A stretch of 64,000 nucleotides of DNA from Hippasteria phrygiana (lineage: Eukaryota; Echinodermata; Asteroidea; Valvatida; Goniasteridae), in assembly GCA_037893225.1 (NCBI GenBank), contig JAZGUH010000123.1:1781001-1845000 (forward strand), given 5' to 3'. This document shows positions 61,794 to 64,000 of this stretch, one piece after another. The notes beneath the pieces were generated by a model. The model did no database searches. It was not told the DNA's origin and worked only from the letters and a program-made list of their open reading frames with translations. Every line of letters begins with the position of its first letter. Position 1 is the stretch's first letter. The position numbers and the translations under genes were made by a program.

Positions 61794-63613
61794 AATGACG
61801 TACATGCTTACATCACAGTGACATCGACATGCAATTTTTTATGACAGTCTACTTGACACGTGAACCCCAATATGTAGGTTCAACTTTTTATGGAAGTTGC
61901 CGAATACAAGGCTAAAAGCCACTCTAGGTAAAGGGCGACAACACATTTTAGGTTGCCAGCCCCACACCCTTACGGTTTTCCTGGGTCCAGATCTAAAGAG
62001 AGGATAAATCTTCAATAGATACCAAAGGAATTATCCCAATTTTCAGACCTAGAGATCCAGGCGGGGTAACTACCACCATTGGTATTAAAGACCAACTCAC
62101 CTCCCCTGTTCAACTACCGGTACATCCACTATACTACGACTAAAGCTTTGGGCTAGCTTGTCAGATAATCCCGCTGTATGCATTAAACAATTCAAAATGA
62201 ACGTACATCTTTGCAAGGTTCAAAGTTCTTCATCAGTTAATTTATCCTAATATTGTAACTCTGGCTTTTATTTATTATTTACACAAGCCATACAAGTTGC
62301 CTTTCCTATCAAAATTATACAACTGTACATGAAATTAAGACTAATTGTGCTGCAATTAGCTACATTTAGCTGTGATTAACCTGTAAGTTAAAATGATCTA
62401 ACATTCAAGTAGGGATTAACCTGTGGTGAAAGGAAGGGCAAGTATTCGATCCAACCCTTTTCTCTACTGTCAGGTTTGGTGCAAATAATGCCATTAACTA
62501 ATTGAAGCAGGTGAGAGTCGAACCTAATTCAGACAAGTGTAAGGCAAGGCTCATAGTGCTTATTGACCAGAATGAAAGCCCACTGCAAGTTAAACTTTGT
62601 TTACGGGCATCGCACAAGACCAAAAGGCCACTCAAGGTGTGGGCTACAAAAGACAAGAAAAGACAGAACTCACAGGGATAGGTGGTCAGGCCCATCGCTT
62701 ATGGGGGGGGAGGGGGTCAGAGAGGCCAGTCCCCCCTGGCAACCAATTCCCCCCCCCCCCATTGGCAAAAATAAAAAAGCATCAAAATTATACATAATTA
62801 TGTATTTTCTTGTGATGTATCCCCAGCAGGTACTGCCCCCCGCCCCCCCCCCAACCCCCCCTCCCTGGAGCTGGCAACAGGGCTGTATCTATTCACATTT
62901 CGTTTGAATTGTGAAAGATTACAGGCGGAAGGGAAGCAGGTTACAAGGAGAGGCAGTACGAGGGGAAAGGAAACAAAAATTGAAGAGTATCGAGCCTTTA
63001 GAACGGTGAAAGGATGTGATGAGACTGCCAAGTGAGTCGAGTGGACAGGGGGCACAAATGCTAAAGGGGAGCTTTGTGGAGGACGCTTAGTGAGATTTGA
63101 ACCGAGTTCACAGCAATAGATTCCAGCAGATTCAGCACTGTACCAATCAACCCACTCACTGGTCCTATTTCCCTTGCTGTAGGACATACTTGCATTGTTG
63201 ATATACACCCCAATGTTGGTCGTTTTCTTCAGTGATTCAAGGCAGTGCATTTTATCAACTTATCAATTGTTTCCTACGCCCCTCTCTTACCTGGCAGCCC
63301 CGCCCCTCTCCTACCTGGCAGCCCCACCCCCAAGTGTGGGGTATTGTCATTTCAGAGCTCACCAAACCCTACCCCTGGACACCATTCTCCTGTACAAATG
63401 TTAGGCCGATTTTGTTCACACACAAAGAAGGACCCTTTCCTCTACTCTTACCAATCCCGACATCCGATGGTGGGGGCAGTGTGGAAGTGGGACAGTGTGG
63501 GGTGGGGCAGTGTTGGGGTGGGGCAGTGTGGGGGTCGGGGTGGTAGTGGTGGGGAGACCAATTGATAAGGTCATAACTGTGAGTAATTGCCCATTCATTC
63601 ATAAATTAATCAC
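61794..63613. repeat. Spacer S10
   Basis: 1,820 bp, aactcacaggg type as S7. The offset to S7 changes from 10,656 to 10,648 across the homopolymer tracts, so slippage has occurred since the duplication. Confidence 0.93.
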
Positions 63614-64000
63614 AATAGACAGGTGGCCGCCATAGACAGGTGGCCGCAATAGACAGGTGGCCGCTATAGACAGGTGGCCGCAATAGACAGGTGGCCGAAA
63701 TAGACAGGTGGCCGCAATAGACGGGTGGCCGCAATAGACGGGTGGCCGCAATAGACGGGTGGCCGCAATAGACGGGTGGCCGCTATAGACGGGTGGCCGC
63801 TATAGACGGGTGGCCGCTATAGACGGGTGGCCGCTATAGACGGGTGGCCGCAATAGACGGGTGGCCGCTATAGACAGGTGGCCGCAATAGACAGGTGGCC
63901 GCAATAGACAGGTGGCCGCAATAGACGGGTGGCCGCAATAGACAGGTGGCCGCAATAGACGGGTGGCCGCAATAGACAGGTGGCCGCAATAGACAGGTGG
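63614..64000. repeat. 17-bp array A11, cut by window end
   Basis: Opens with the same unit order as A8, including gccgaaatagac near 63695. It departs from A8 near 63870, where tagacagg units take over earlier. Continues past the window. Confidence 0.95.

Larger units (their letters stand above)
19136..64000. repeat. Macrosatellite: 17-bp arrays alternating with a 1.82-kb spacer
   Basis: The structure repeats as spacer (S) then array (A): S0-A1-S1-A2 and so on to S10-A11, which runs off the right edge. The 17-bp unit is aatagacRggtggccgc with variants aa/ta/ca before tagac and A or G after tagac. Full spacers span 1,814-1,834 bp; the arrays vary from about 1,295 to 7,891 bp, so the higher-order unit ranges from roughly 3.1 to 9.7 kb. 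Spacers differ by only a few substitutions plus homopolymer length, so the whole block amplified recently or is being homogenised. The left border is at 19136-19152, where the 17 bases aactaccaccattggta match the end of spacer module X. I see no gene in it. Assembly error in copy number is possible. Confidence 0.97.

Noticed and set aside
36239..62907. Plus-strand frames starting MTRMKAHCKLNF in the spacers
   Set aside because: They cross the SINE tail and end in proline runs made by poly-C tracts of varying length; frame and C-terminus differ between copies.
19276..63250. Conserved minus-strand frame of 150-183 codons in every spacer (starting MHCLESLKK) and its plus-strand partners
   Set aside because: It runs through a tRNA-like SINE head and through homopolymers whose length changes shift the C-terminus in each copy. 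Conservation equals that of the flanking noncoding spacer, so there is no sign of selection on protein.
20179..64000. CRISPR array
   Set aside because: The repeats are 17 bp directly head to tail, with no spacers, no cas genes and a eukaryotic context.
19136..64000. rDNA intergenic spacer
   Set aside because: Alternating spacers and repeats can resemble an IGS, but no 18S, 5.8S, 28S or 5S sequence occurs between the arrays.

Overview
The window looks like nuclear DNA of a metazoan. Genes are split by GT-AG introns, transposon remnants (Tc1, piggyBac-type MITEs, tRNA-derived SINEs) are dense, and coding density is very low. The gene content and the frequent TACATGTA-like words fit a marine invertebrate; amphioxus (Branchiostoma) is my best guess, but species is an inference. 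There are no bacterial operons, phage genes or CRISPR arrays.

Positions 1-10,000: the minus strand carries the 5' part of an SLX4/FANCP-like gene (scaffold of structure-specific nucleases in crosslink and Holliday-junction repair). Seven exons could be joined by eye, at 8768-9752, 8193-8355, 7117-7225, 5608-6449, 3907-4083, 3291-3375 and 2112-2315. All splice phases agree, giving 855 codons. They encode three C2HC (UBZ4-type) fingers and the start of the following scaffold region; the BTB, SAP and SLX1-binding parts must lie left of position 1. Exon 4 contains a coding 12-bp minisatellite that makes a GATG repeat. The introns hold a Tc1 fragment with intact terminal repeats, a TTAA-flanked MITE, a 123-bp foldback and SINE pieces.

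Positions 10,300-16,600: a second minus-strand gene appears to consist of two coding exons (16487-16575 and 10344-10500) joined in phase across a 6-kb intron. It would encode an 81-residue single-pass membrane microprotein of unknown function. The intron and the DNA to its right (to about 19 kb) are a mosaic of MITEs, SINEs and short tandem repeats with periods of about 175, 200 and 10 bp, plus a CG-alternating tract.

Positions 19,136-64,000 (70% of the window): a macrosatellite. Arrays of a 17-bp unit (consensus aatagacRggtggccgc), 1.3 to 7.9 kb long, alternate with a nearly invariant 1.82-kb spacer. Eleven arrays and ten complete spacers are visible and the structure runs off the right edge. 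Each spacer carries SINE remnants, poly-C/poly-G tracts and a G-quadruplex-type motif exactly 91 bp before the next array. Unit variants are arranged in domains (edge types and core types). Several large duplications can be read from shared private mutations, at offsets of 10,656, 14,315, 2,040, 1,768 and 221 bp. I see no credible gene in this part; the long minus-strand reading frames are by-products of a stop-poor 17-bp repeat. The macrosatellite is the most unusual object in the window.
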